This document shows, piece after piece, positions 16,023-24,222 of a stretch of 48,684 nucleotides of DNA. Each line of letters begins with the position of its first letter. Within the stretch, counting starts at the first letter, position 1. This DNA comes from Caryophanales bacterium UBA2450 (GTDB lineage: Bacteria; Bacillota_I; Bacilli_A; RFN20; CAG-826). A program made the position numbers and the translations under genes. The stretch lies in NCBI GenBank assembly GCA_002342545.1, contig DDQE01000058.1:1-48684 (forward strand), written 5' to 3'. The notes beneath the pieces are model-generated. The model was not told where the DNA came from, did no database searches, and worked only from the letters and a program-made list of their open reading frames with translations.

Positions 16023-16493
16023 ATGCCACGTAAAGGAAGCGTAAGTAAACGTGATGTGTTACCAGATCCAATTTACAATTCAAAACTCGTAACACGTTTA
16101 ATTAACAAAATCATGATTGATGGCAAAAAAGGAACAGCACAAACTATTCTTTATTCCGCCTTCAACAAAATTGAAGCAAAGACCGGTAAACCAGCAATGG
16201 ACGTCTTCGCTACCGCAATCAACAACATCATGCCTGAAGTTGAATTAAAGGTCAGAAGAATTGGTGCGGCTAACTACCAAGTACCTACTGAAGTTTCTCC
16301 AGAAAGAAAAGTTACATTAGGTTTAAGATGGTTAGTTAACTATTCTAGACTCAGAAACGAAAAAAGCATGGAAGAAAGATTAGCGGGCGAAATCATTGAC
16401 GCTGCTAATGGCACTGGTGCTTCAGTGAAAAAGAGAGAAGATACCCACAAGATGGCAGAAGCTAATAAGGCTTATGCACATTACCGTTGGTAA
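16023..16493 (+). CDS. rpsG: 30S ribosomal protein S7
   Basis: Ribosomal protein S7, a primary 16S rRNA-binding protein that nucleates head assembly of the small subunit; in E. coli it also represses the str operon. The product is 156 residues, the standard length. It starts MPRKGSVSKRDVLPDPIYNS and has the conserved VGAANYQVP-like block (RRIGAANYQVPTEV) and the C-terminal KKREDTHKMAEANKAYAHYRW. Separated from rpsL by 19 bases with AGGAGG, and from fusA by 18 bases. Confidence 0.98.
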   Translation: MPRKGSVSKRDVLPDPIYNSKLVTRLINKIMIDGKKGTAQTILYSAFNKIEAKTGKPAMDVFATAINNIMPEVELKVRRIGAANYQVPTEVSPERKVTLGLRWLVNYSRLRNEKSMEERLAGEIIDAANGTGASVKKREDTHKMAEANKAYAHYRW

Positions 16494-16511
16494 TCTAAGG
16501 AGAAGAAATCT

Positions 16512-18587
16512 ATGGCACGTGAATTTGATTTAGCTCATACACGTAACATTGGTATCATGGCTCATATCGATGCCGGTAAAACCACAACCACAGAACGTAT
16601 TCTCTTCTTTACCGGAAAGATCCATAAAATTGGTGAAGTGCACGAAGGTGCCGCCACAATGGACTGGATGGAACAAGAACAAGAAAGAGGTATTACCATT
16701 ACCTCCGCAGCGACAACTGCTTTCTGGAAAGGTAATAGAATTAACATTATCGACACTCCAGGGCACGTCGACTTCACAGTTGAAGTTGAAAGATCGCTTC
16801 GTGTCTTAGATGGTGCTGTCACTGTCTTAGATGGTAAAAATGGTGTTGAACCACAAACTGAAACAGTTTGGAGACAAGGTTCAAAATATGGCGTTCCAAG
16901 AATTGTCTTTGTTAACAAATTGGACGCTATCGGTGCGGACTTCGAAATGTGTGTTCGTTCCTTAAAGGAAAGACTTGGCGCTAATGCAAAAGCTGTCCAA
17001 CTTCCAATCGGTATTGAATCTACCTTAAGAGGTGCAGTCGATATCATTGAAAGAAAAGCTTATGTCTATGAAGCTGGTAGCCAAGAACCAAAAGAAGTAC
17101 CTGTACCAGAAGATATGGTTGATTCAATGGAATCTCATAGAGCAGAATTATTAGAAGCTCTTGCCGCCTTCGATGATGAATTCATGATGAAAGTCTTAGA
17201 AGGTGAAGATCCAACCGTTGAAGAAATCAAATCTGTAATCAGAAAAGCAGTCTTAACTGGTGAGTTCCACCCAGTATTCTGCGGAAGTGCTTATAAGAAC
17301 AAGAACATTCAACTTTTATTAGATGGTGTTATTGATTATCTTCCAAGTCCATTAGACATCCCTGCTGCAAAAGGCACTGATGAAGAAGGAAACGAAGTTA
17401 CTTGTAAGCCAGATGATAACGCTCCTCTTGGTGCGTTAGCCTTCAAAATCGCTACTGACCCATTTATTGGTAGATTAGCCTATGTTCGTGTCTATAGCGG
17501 TACACTTAAATCTGGAAGTTATGTCTTAAACTCCACTAAAGGTGTTAAAGAAAGAATTGCTCGTGTTGTCTTAATGCACTCTAACCACAGACAAGAAGTT
17601 GATGAACTTCATGCTGGTGATATTGGTGCTGTTGTCGGACTTAAGAATACCACTACAGGTGATACCTTATGTGACGAAAAGAACCCAGTGATTCTTGAAA
17701 AGATGGAATTCCCAGATCCAGTTATTGAAGAAGCAGTGGAACCAAAGACCAAGGCTGACCAAGAAAAAATGTCTATCGCGCTTCAAAAACTCGCTGAAGA
17801 AGATCCAACCTTCAGAGTGAGAACTAATGCGGAGACTGGTCAAACCATTATTGCTGGAGTTGGTGAATTACACTTAGACATCATCGTTGACCGTATGAGA
17901 AGAGAATTCAATGTTGCGGTTAATGTTGGTGCTCCACAAGTTGAATACCGTGAAACCATTAAAGGTACAGCGGATTGTGAAGGTAAATACATCAAACAAT
18001 CTGGTGGTCGTGGACAATACGGTCACGTTTGGATCAAATTTGAACCAAACCCAGGAAAAGGCTTCGAATTCGTCGATGCGATTGTTGGTGGATCTGTTCC
18101 AAGAGAATATATCAAACCAACTCAAGACGGCTTAGTTGATGCCTTAGGTAGAGGCATGATTGCTGGATTCCAAGTCATGGATATTAAAGCTACATTATTC
18201 GATGGTAGTTACCATGATGTTGACTCTTCCGAAGCTGCTTATAAGATTGCTGCTAGTATGGCTCTTAAAGAAGCCGCAAAGAAGTGTAACCCAGTGATCT
18301 TAGAACCAATCATGAAGATTGAAGTTACTGTTCCAGAACAATATTATGGTGATGTTCTTGGTGATATTGCTAGAAGACGTGGACTCGTCACTGGTGAATC
18401 TCAAAGAAGTAACGCTAAAATTATTGAAGCGGAAGTACCACTCTCAGAAATGTTTGGTTACGTTACCGACTTACGTAGTATGACCCAAGGACGTGGTAAC
18501 TACGCAATGCAATTCGACCATTATGGCGAATGCCCAAGATACGTCCAAGACGAAATTATTAAGAAAAGCGGGATGTCTGCTCGCTAA
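16512..18587 (+). CDS. fusA: elongation factor G
   Basis: Translocation GTPase EF-G, 691 residues, full length. GTP-binding motifs: AHIDAGKTT (17-25), DTPGH (81-85) and NKLD (134-137; NKMD in many bacteria). Switch I contains the 'EQERGITITSAATT' block (about 56-69). Domain IV includes GGRGQYGHVWIKFEP and domain V EPIMKIEVTVPEQYYGDVLGD. Third gene of the str operon; AAGGAG precedes the ATG. Confidence 0.99.
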   Translation: MAREFDLAHTRNIGIMAHIDAGKTTTTERILFFTGKIHKIGEVHEGAATMDWMEQEQERGITITSAATTAFWKGNRINIIDTPGHVDFTVEVERSLRVLDGAVTVLDGKNGVEPQTETVWRQGSKYGVPRIVFVNKLDAIGADFEMCVRSLKERLGANAKAVQLPIGIESTLRGAVDIIERKAYVYEAGSQEPKEVPVPEDMVDSMESHRAELLEALAAFDDEFMMKVLEGEDPTVEEIKSVIRKAVLTGEFHPVFCGSAYKNKNIQLLLDGVIDYLPSPLDIPAAKGTDEEGNEVTCKPDDNAPLGALAFKIATDPFIGRLAYVRVYSGTLKSGSYVLNSTKGVKERIARVVLMHSNHRQEVDELHAGDIGAVVGLKNTTTGDTLCDEKNPVILEKMEFPDPVIEEAVEPKTKADQEKMSIALQKLAEEDPTFRVRTNAETGQTIIAGVGELHLDIIVDRMRREFNVAVNVGAPQVEYRETIKGTADCEGKYIKQSGGRGQYGHVWIKFEPNPGKGFEFVDAIVGGSVPREYIKPTQDGLVDALGRGMIAGFQVMDIKATLFDGSYHDVDSSEAAYKIAASMALKEAAKKCNPVILEPIMKIEVTVPEQYYGDVLGDIARRRGLVTGESQRSNAKIIEAEVPLSEMFGYVTDLRSMTQGRGNYAMQFDHYGECPRYVQDEIIKKSGMSAR

Positions 18588-18623
18588 TCTTAATGTAAGA
18601 TAATTATTACCAATAGATTGGTA

Positions 18624-18652
18624 TTGATTATAAATTAAACTTGCTATATATT
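18624..18652 (+). promoter_or_regulatory. promoter of tuf
   Basis: TTGATT (18624-18629), a 17-base spacer and TATATT (18647-18652), 42 bases before the tuf ATG. A hairpin TACCAA-TAGA-TTGGTA (18608-18623) without a T run lies just upstream and may separate fusA from tuf messages. Confidence 0.6.
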
Positions 18653-18693
18653 AAAAATGTTGAATTCATTTATTGAAAGGAGAAATTCATACA

Positions 18694-19878
18694 ATGGCAA
18701 AGGAAAAATTTGACAGATCTAAAGAGCACGTTAACATTGGTACCATTGGTCACGTTGACCACGGTAAGACCACATTAACTGCCGCTATTACAACTGTCTT
18801 AGCAAAAAAAGGCTTATCTGAAAAGAAAGCATACGATCAAATCGATGCTGCTCCAGAAGAAAAAGCTCGTGGTATTACAATTAATACTGCCCACATTGAG
18901 TATCAAACAGAAAAAAGACACTATGCACACGTCGACTGTCCAGGTCACGCTGACTATGTCAAAAACATGATTACTGGTGCTGCTCAAATGGATGGTGCAA
19001 TCTTAGTTGTTGCCGGTACTGATGGCGTTATGCCACAAACTCGTGAACACATCTTACTTGCTCGTCAAGTCGGTGTTCCTTACATCGTCGTCTTCATTAA
19101 TAAGACTGACTTAGTCGATGACCCAGAATTATTAGACTTGGTTGAAATGGATGTCCGTGACTTATTAAATAGCTATGGCTTCCCTGGAGATGAAGTCCCA
19201 GTGATTCGTGGTTCCGCTAGAGCTGCTCTTGATGGAGATCCAAAAGCTGAAGCTGCAATTATGGAATTAATGGATGCATGTGATAACTATATCCCAGCTC
19301 CAACCAGAGATACCGATAAACCATTCTTACTCGCTATCGAAGACGTTATGACTATTTCCGGACGTGGTACAGTCGTTACTGGCCGTGTTGAAAGAGGTAG
19401 TGCTAAACTCGGTGACGAAGTTGAAATCGTTGGTATTAGAGAAACTCAAAAATCAGTTATTACTGGTCTTGAATCCTTCAGAAAAACTTGTGACTATGTC
19501 CAAGCTGGTGATAACGTTGGTGTCCTTTTAAGAGGTATCAACCGTGATCAAGTCCAACGTGGTCAAGTTCTTGCAAAACCAGGAACCGTTACTCCACACA
19601 CCAAATTCAAAGCTTCTGTTTACGTTTTAACCAAAGAAGAAGGTGGCCGTCATACAGCTTTCTTAAGCAACTACCGTCCACAATTCTACTTCCGTACAAC
19701 TGATGTTACTGGTGTTATCACTCTTCCAGCTGGAACCGACATGGTTATGCCAGGCGATAACGTTGAATTAACCGTTGAATTAATTCACCCAATCGCTCTT
19801 GAAAAAGGTACCAAATTCTCCATCCGTGAAGGTGGTAGAACCGTTGGTGCTGGTACAGTTAACGAAATCCTTAAATAA
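18694..19878 (+). CDS. tuf: elongation factor Tu
   Basis: EF-Tu, the GTPase that delivers aminoacyl-tRNA, 394 residues. Hallmarks: GHVDHGKT (19-26), the effector block KARGITINTAHIEY, DCPGHADYVKNMITGAAQMD, NKTD in place of the usual NKCD, and SGRGTVVTGRVERG at the start of domain 2. The frame is open to a TTG at 18673, but that lies within the Shine-Dalgarno region; ATG 18694, after GAAAGGAG, gives the normal N terminus MAKEKFDRSK. Ends 24 bases before a strong terminator. Confidence 0.99.
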   Translation: MAKEKFDRSKEHVNIGTIGHVDHGKTTLTAAITTVLAKKGLSEKKAYDQIDAAPEEKARGITINTAHIEYQTEKRHYAHVDCPGHADYVKNMITGAAQMDGAILVVAGTDGVMPQTREHILLARQVGVPYIVVFINKTDLVDDPELLDLVEMDVRDLLNSYGFPGDEVPVIRGSARAALDGDPKAEAAIMELMDACDNYIPAPTRDTDKPFLLAIEDVMTISGRGTVVTGRVERGSAKLGDEVEIVGIRETQKSVITGLESFRKTCDYVQAGDNVGVLLRGINRDQVQRGQVLAKPGTVTPHTKFKASVYVLTKEEGGRHTAFLSNYRPQFYFRTTDVTGVITLPAGTDMVMPGDNVELTVELIHPIALEKGTKFSIREGGRTVGAGTVNEILK

Positions 19879-19902
19879 TTTAGTTAACATATTAATCAAT
19901 TA

Positions 19903-19926
19903 GGAGATTCTTCGGAGTCTCCTTTT
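19903..19926 (+). terminator. tuf terminator with UUCG tetraloop
   Basis: An eight-pair stem (GGAGATTC with GAGTCTCC, one G-T pair) capped by TTCG at 19903-19922, followed by four T. Confidence 0.85.
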
Positions 19927-19941
19927 ATTTATCTTTTAGTA

Positions 19942-19970
19942 TTGCTAATGTATATCAATTGATTTATCAT
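19942..19970 (+). promoter_or_regulatory. promoter and operator of the RelB/RelE module
   Basis: TTGCTA (19942-19947), a 17-base spacer and TATCAT (19965-19970). The 10-base palindrome ATCAATTGAT (19954-19963) lies between the two boxes and is a likely RelB autorepression site. Confidence 0.6.
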
Positions 19971-19994
19971 ATTTATGAAAGGAGGGAATATCTT

Positions 19995-20300
19995 ATGGCA
20001 AGTGATGCAGCAATTTTTGTGCGTATTGATTCAAATACGAAAACACAAGCTGAAGCGATATTAAGACAATTAGGTGTAACCCCTAGTGGATTAATAAATA
20101 TGCTTTATCACCAAGTTATTTTAACTGGGAAAATTCCATTTGATGTCTCCCTTCCTGTTAGAGAACCAATTGCAACAGGTGATATGTCTGAAGAAGAAGT
20201 AATGAAAATAGTTCAAACAGGGGTGGATGATGTCAAAGCCGGCAGAGTCATTTCCTTAGAAGATTTAGAACAATTTCTTAAAGAAAGATACGGACATTAG
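19995..20300 (+). CDS. RelB/DinJ-family antitoxin
   Basis: Predicted type II antitoxin of 101 residues. The N terminus (ASDAAIFVRIDSNTKTQAEAILRQLGVTPSGLINMLYHQVILTGKIPF, split over residues 2-49) is the ribbon-helix-helix domain of the RelB/DinJ family: a strand (AIFVRID), then two helices. The acidic C-terminal half (about 60-101) would bind the toxin. The frame is open to an earlier ATG at 19959-region, but GGAGGG at 19981-19986 sits correctly for ATG 19995. The toxin-like frame follows directly. Confidence 0.88.
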   Translation: MASDAAIFVRIDSNTKTQAEAILRQLGVTPSGLINMLYHQVILTGKIPFDVSLPVREPIATGDMSEEEVMKIVQTGVDDVKAGRVISLEDLEQFLKERYGH

Positions 20301-20346
20301 TATCGAAGCATATAAAATTGAAATCACCAACTCATTCGCGATTGAT

Positions 20347-20604
20347 ATGGCTTTAATAATTGATTATATGACTTACCAATTGAATAATGAGATGGTTGCT
20401 GATACTTTTAGAGAAAAAGTCTTAGAGACAATCAAATCATTAACAACATTTCCGCTTAGATTTGCAGTTATTAAGGACGATATTCGAAAAGTATCTGTAA
20501 AAAAATTCAATATCTTCTATTCTGTTGATGAACTATTAAAAACAGTAAACATTCTTCATATTCTCTATCAAGGAAGAGACATAACTCAAATTAGCAATTG
20601 GTAA
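20347..20604 (+). CDS. RelE/ParE-family toxin lacking a normal start codon (possibly inactive)
   Basis: From ATG 20347 the product is 85 residues and ends as RelE/ParE toxins do (residues 44-85: DDIRKVSVKKFNIFYSVDELLKTVNILHILYQGRDITQI). The same frame is open upstream, and codons 20311-20346 encode YKIEITNSFAID, the first strand and helix start of RelE toxins. No ATG, GTG or TTG is available there: only ATT at 20296 (overlapping the antitoxin stop) or ATC at 20302. Translation must use a rare start, or the toxin has lost its start and a truncated form is made at best. No Shine-Dalgarno precedes 20347. Confidence 0.65.
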   Translation: MALIIDYMTYQLNNEMVADTFREKVLETIKSLTTFPLRFAVIKDDIRKVSVKKFNIFYSVDELLKTVNILHILYQGRDITQISNW

Positions 20605-20606
20605 TA

Positions 20607-20634
20607 TTAAAAGGCGAAAACAATCGCCTTTTAA
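20607..20634 (+). terminator. bidirectional-type terminator after RelE
   Basis: A perfect 11-pair stem (20607-20617 with 20624-20634) around AAACAA; the A-rich 5' arm and T-rich 3' arm would work on both strands. Confidence 0.8.
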
Positions 20635-20749
20635 TATGTTTTAAAAACTAAATCGTAGATATTTATGTGGCTTTCTTTTATTTTTAGTGAATATTGACTA
20701 TAATAATAATAAATTAATTTATTATCAAAATTGATATAAGGTATTAATC

Positions 20750-21952
20750 ATGAATTTTAAAAAGAAATTATTTATTGGATTATCTTCTTTAGGTATTACA
20801 GTGGCAATGTCTGTTTTTGTTTTAAACTCTAATAAAGAGACTATTGCTACACTTGCATATTCAAATACCACCCCAGAAATCTACTATAGTGGAATTAGTG
20901 AATCTAGTAGTGGCACTACTTTATTATCTTCGCTTCAATCATTAAATACTTCTAAAAGAAGATCTTTGGTTGGTTATGATAATATGCCTAGTAAATTTCA
21001 ATTAACAGATCCAGGTACTTCTTCTGGCCAAGTGACCTCTTTTTATAGCGGCAAATCTGCTAAATATAGCGGAAATATGAACCGCGAACATACTTGGCCT
21101 GCTAGTAGAACTGTTGGTGGTCGTGGTAGTGACCCGTTGGAAGATGATATTCATATGACTCGTCCAACTTTAACATCTGATAATTCTAGTCGTGGTAATT
21201 CTTTATTTACATATTCAAATGAAAGAGGATGGGACCCTGCTAGTTTAGGTGTTGAATCGTATCGAGGAGATTCTGCAAGAATTATTTTCTATTGCGTTGT
21301 TGCTGACTCCCGATTAGGTTTAGTTGATCGCGATATCGATTCTTCTAGCAACCACACGATGGGAAAATTAAGTACATTACTTGAATGGAATTTAAAATAC
21401 CCGGTCTTAAATCGAGAAAAAACTCGAAATACTGAAGCTGAAAAACTTCAAGGAAATAGAAATCCATTTATCGATCATCCTGAATATGCTTGTAAGATAT
21501 GGGGTAATGAAAATGATAACACTCGTAAAGCTTGTGGTTTGTCACCAACTCCAACTCCAACCCCATCTGACACCATTACTGATATCGTACTAAATTATAC
21601 TGAAGCAACTTTAGATATTGGTGATTCTTTACAATTAACTGTGTCACCTAATCCATCTAGTGCAACATTACCCGAATTATATTGGGGAAGTTCTAATGAG
21701 AATGTTGCTCGTGTATCTGATAAAGGATTAGTTAGTGCCTATAGTGGAGGTAACGCCACCATTACAGTTATTACTAGTGATGGTAGACACGTTGCAACTT
21801 GTGAAATTACAGTTCGAGGCGGAGCTGCTTCTAGTAGCAGTGGTTGTGGAGGCAATGTAGTTACTACTAGTGTTCTTTTATCAACTATCTCTTTATTAGG
21901 TGCTGGATTGATAATTATTTCTAAAAATAAAAGAAAGAAAAATGAGGAATAA
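20750..21952 (+). CDS. secreted endonuclease I (EndA/Bsn family) with Ig-like domain and C-terminal anchor
   Basis: Predicted extracellular nuclease of 400 residues. Signal peptide or N-terminal anchor at 7-27. The endonuclease I domain (about 42-262) has the beta-beta-metal motif NREHTWPAS (111-119, His114 as general base), DIHMTRP (133-139), NSSRGN (145-150) and the family block GNRNPFIDHPEYA (235-247). A proline/threonine linker (266-273) leads to a Big_2 Ig-like domain (about 278-356), then a Ser-rich stretch with GCGGN, a hydrophobic segment (about 371-390) and the basic end KNKRKKNEE. The last part looks like a tripartite sorting or anchor tail. Starts the surface cluster; the phosphatase lipoprotein follows after three bases. 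Confidence 0.9.
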   Translation: MNFKKKLFIGLSSLGITVAMSVFVLNSNKETIATLAYSNTTPEIYYSGISESSSGTTLLSSLQSLNTSKRRSLVGYDNMPSKFQLTDPGTSSGQVTSFYSGKSAKYSGNMNREHTWPASRTVGGRGSDPLEDDIHMTRPTLTSDNSSRGNSLFTYSNERGWDPASLGVESYRGDSARIIFYCVVADSRLGLVDRDIDSSSNHTMGKLSTLLEWNLKYPVLNREKTRNTEAEKLQGNRNPFIDHPEYACKIWGNENDNTRKACGLSPTPTPTPSDTITDIVLNYTEATLDIGDSLQLTVSPNPSSATLPELYWGSSNENVARVSDKGLVSAYSGGNATITVITSDGRHVATCEITVRGGAASSSSGCGGNVVTTSVLLSTISLLGAGLIIISKNKRKKNEE

Positions 21953-21955
21953 AAA

Positions 21956-23095
21956 ATGAAAAAAAATCTATGCCTATTTCCATTATTAGTGATTTGTTTA
22001 TCTTCATGCGGAGAAAGCGTTTCTAAAGAAACTAAATCAACTAGAGATGGAGCTAGACCTAGTCAAATTCAAATGAATTATCTTGAAAACACCGATAGTT
22101 CAAATACATCCCCATATAACGGCAATATGTCGGTTGGTTTACCAACACCTGTAAGATTAAGCTGGGACGGTTCTGGAGATAGTTTCACTGTGAAATTATA
22201 TAAAGACGAAGAACTTACTGATTTAGTAGTACAATATGTAACTCCTAATACATTTCTTGATTTTTATAATGACGAATTAGACACTGATTATTATTGGACT
22301 GTTAGTAGTGAAACAGGAAAAGAGACTAGTAATGTTGCTCACTATAAATACCATCCAACTATTGCTCAACCTCGTCATTTAAATATTGAAGGAGTGGAGA
22401 ACTTTAGAGATTTAGGTGGCTGGGGCACTTATGACTCTACAACTAATAAATATAAGACTTATATTAAGCAAGGCCTAATTTATCGTTCTGGTAGATTTAA
22501 CGAAGATAAGGCTAATCCTGTTAAAGTTACTATTAAAAATAATGGTTTATATGAGCTTAATAATCATTTAAAAATTAAAACTGAGATTGATTTAAGAAGA
22601 AGCTCCAATAATGAAATAGGTTCTTTAACTAATAGTGTACTTGGTCAAAACGTAAATTACTTCAATTTACCAATGTATTATGGTGGCAATAACGTTTTAA
22701 CTTATAAAGGAACAATAAGTGGCGATACTTATCAATATGATAATCCAAAGGCAATAAAGCAATTTTTTGATATCCTATCAGAAGAAAAAAATTACCCAAT
22801 CAATTTCCATTGCTCAATCGGGAAAGATCGTACTGGCTGTATGGCTTATCTAATTGAAGCGTTAATGGGCTTTGATAAAGATTTAATGTATAGAGATTAT
22901 ATGTTTACTAATTTTTCTGACGCTGGTATGTGTAAACTACAAGCCGATGTGATTAATAGATATGACGCCACAATCGATAGTTATACTGGAGAAACAACTC
23001 AAGAAAAGACATATAAATATCTAAATGAAGTCATCGGTGTTTCTAGCGAAAATTTAAATAAAATTAAACAAATTTTATCACCTGAAGCTGAATAA
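21956..23095 (+). CDS. tyrosine-phosphatase-like lipoprotein
   Basis: A 379-residue lipoprotein (lipobox LSSC, C18). An N-terminal fibronectin/Ig-like region (about 60-130) is followed by a phosphatase domain of the Y_phosphatase3 type: VENFRDLGGWGTYD (147-160), LIYRSGRF (174-181), IDLRRSSNNEIG (211-222) and the P-loop HCSIGKDRTG (285-294) with nucleophile C286 and R292. The secreted group includes Listeria LipA, which acts on phosphotyrosine or phosphoinositides. The substrate here is unknown; the surrounding nuclease and importer genes leave open phosphate removal from nucleotides or lipids. Three bases separate it from the endonuclease gene. Confidence 0.85.
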   Translation: MKKNLCLFPLLVICLSSCGESVSKETKSTRDGARPSQIQMNYLENTDSSNTSPYNGNMSVGLPTPVRLSWDGSGDSFTVKLYKDEELTDLVVQYVTPNTFLDFYNDELDTDYYWTVSSETGKETSNVAHYKYHPTIAQPRHLNIEGVENFRDLGGWGTYDSTTNKYKTYIKQGLIYRSGRFNEDKANPVKVTIKNNGLYELNNHLKIKTEIDLRRSSNNEIGSLTNSVLGQNVNYFNLPMYYGGNNVLTYKGTISGDTYQYDNPKAIKQFFDILSEEKNYPINFHCSIGKDRTGCMAYLIEALMGFDKDLMYRDYMFTNFSDAGMCKLQADVINRYDATIDSYTGETTQEKTYKYLNEVIGVSSENLNKIKQILSPEAE

Positions 23096-23103
23096 TTATT
23101 AAT

Positions 23104-24222
23104 ATGGAAGAAGAAGAGAAAGTATTTGAATTAAACCCTTTAAGTAAATGGAAGAGAATTCTTCTTTCTCTTGGTGACTTTTTCATTTGTTTCATTTTAG
23201 CGTTTACATTGTTTAATATTGCAGTCTTTCCTCTTGCTAAAGTGATATGCCAAACTCAAAATAAAAACGCTGAAGCTCAAAGGTTAGAATCTAGAGCTGA
23301 TCAATTATTAATTGATAATGGCATAATTTATAAAAGTTTTAATGAATCTTTTGCAAGTCATGTAAATTACACTTTTAAAGTGTTTTTATCGTATTATTGC
23401 TTTGATAATGAATCTCCTTCGACTGAATATCCTCAATATGGACACAAAATAGAAAATGAAGTTATAAGAACTTATCTTGTTAATATTAAAGGAACTATTA
23501 ATACCTATATGTCTTCGTTTAAAGAATATAATACGGATGGTATGTTCTCTATTGGTGAAGACCCGGATAGTATTACCCTATTAGAAGATTATAAAGTTTT
23601 ATTATCTAACGAATTATTAGAAATAAAAGAAGAGAGTCAATATTCATCTGCGATGATTAAATTTAGAGATAATGTTTTTGCAAGGCTATTTTATTTAAAA
23701 GTATATAAAGACATACAGACTAATGATTTTGTTGCAGGTGGAGTTTCATATAACGCTTTATTAAATCAAGTTAAAAACATTATGATCTCCTTACAATGGG
23801 TTGCTACCGGAGCTACGTTAGTTGCTATGGTTTTAGCTTGGGGAATAGTGTATCTTCTTTATCCTTTACTTAACGGATATCGACGTACGATGACAATGTC
23901 AATTATGAAAGCAGATAAGCTTAAATCTACAAACTTAGGATTTATCAACCGTAAGACTGTTTTACTACAATCTTTTTATTATTTGTTATTAGCTTTATCG
24001 TCTTCGATGTTTTTACCAATACTATATTTTGGTGCAGCATATACCTTTAACCTACCTTTATTATTTGTATTGAGTGCTATTTCTTTAATACTTGCCATTG
24101 TTTCCTTGTTTATAATTTTATTTAATCAATATAATCGTAGCGGAAGTGATATATTAACTTATACAGTCATAGTCCCTACTTCAGAATTAGATCGTTTATA
24201 TAGAGAAAAATACAATGGATGA
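23104..24222 (+). CDS. RDD-like multi-pass membrane protein
   Basis: A 372-residue membrane protein. The first hydrophobic segment (about 19-45) follows a short basic stretch (KWKRILLSLGDFF) typical of RDD-family proteins. A roughly 180-residue extracytoplasmic region (46-227) then precedes three more segments (about 228-252, 288-312 and 318-343). The next gene has the same layout with a stronger RDD signature and overlaps by eight bases, so the two are probably paralogues forming a complex. No transport function can be assigned. Confidence 0.65.
   Translation: MEEEEKVFELNPLSKWKRILLSLGDFFICFILAFTLFNIAVFPLAKVICQTQNKNAEAQRLESRADQLLIDNGIIYKSFNESFASHVNYTFKVFLSYYCFDNESPSTEYPQYGHKIENEVIRTYLVNIKGTINTYMSSFKEYNTDGMFSIGEDPDSITLLEDYKVLLSNELLEIKEESQYSSAMIKFRDNVFARLFYLKVYKDIQTNDFVAGGVSYNALLNQVKNIMISLQWVATGATLVAMVLAWGIVYLLYPLLNGYRRTMTMSIMKADKLKSTNLGFINRKTVLLQSFYYLLLALSSSMFLPILYFGAAYTFNLPLLFVLSAISLILAIVSLFIILFNQYNRSGSDILTYTVIVPTSELDRLYREKYNG

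Noticed and set aside
16562..17047. 161-codon open frame on the minus strand inside fusA
   Set aside because: It mirrors the codon pattern of a highly conserved gene, with no ribosome binding site or recognisable product; the same holds for minus-strand frames in rplL, rpoB, rpoC and the P-type ATPase.
18608..18623. Hairpin after fusA as a rho-independent terminator
   Set aside because: The six-pair stem has no T run after it; at most it separates or processes the fusA and tuf messages.
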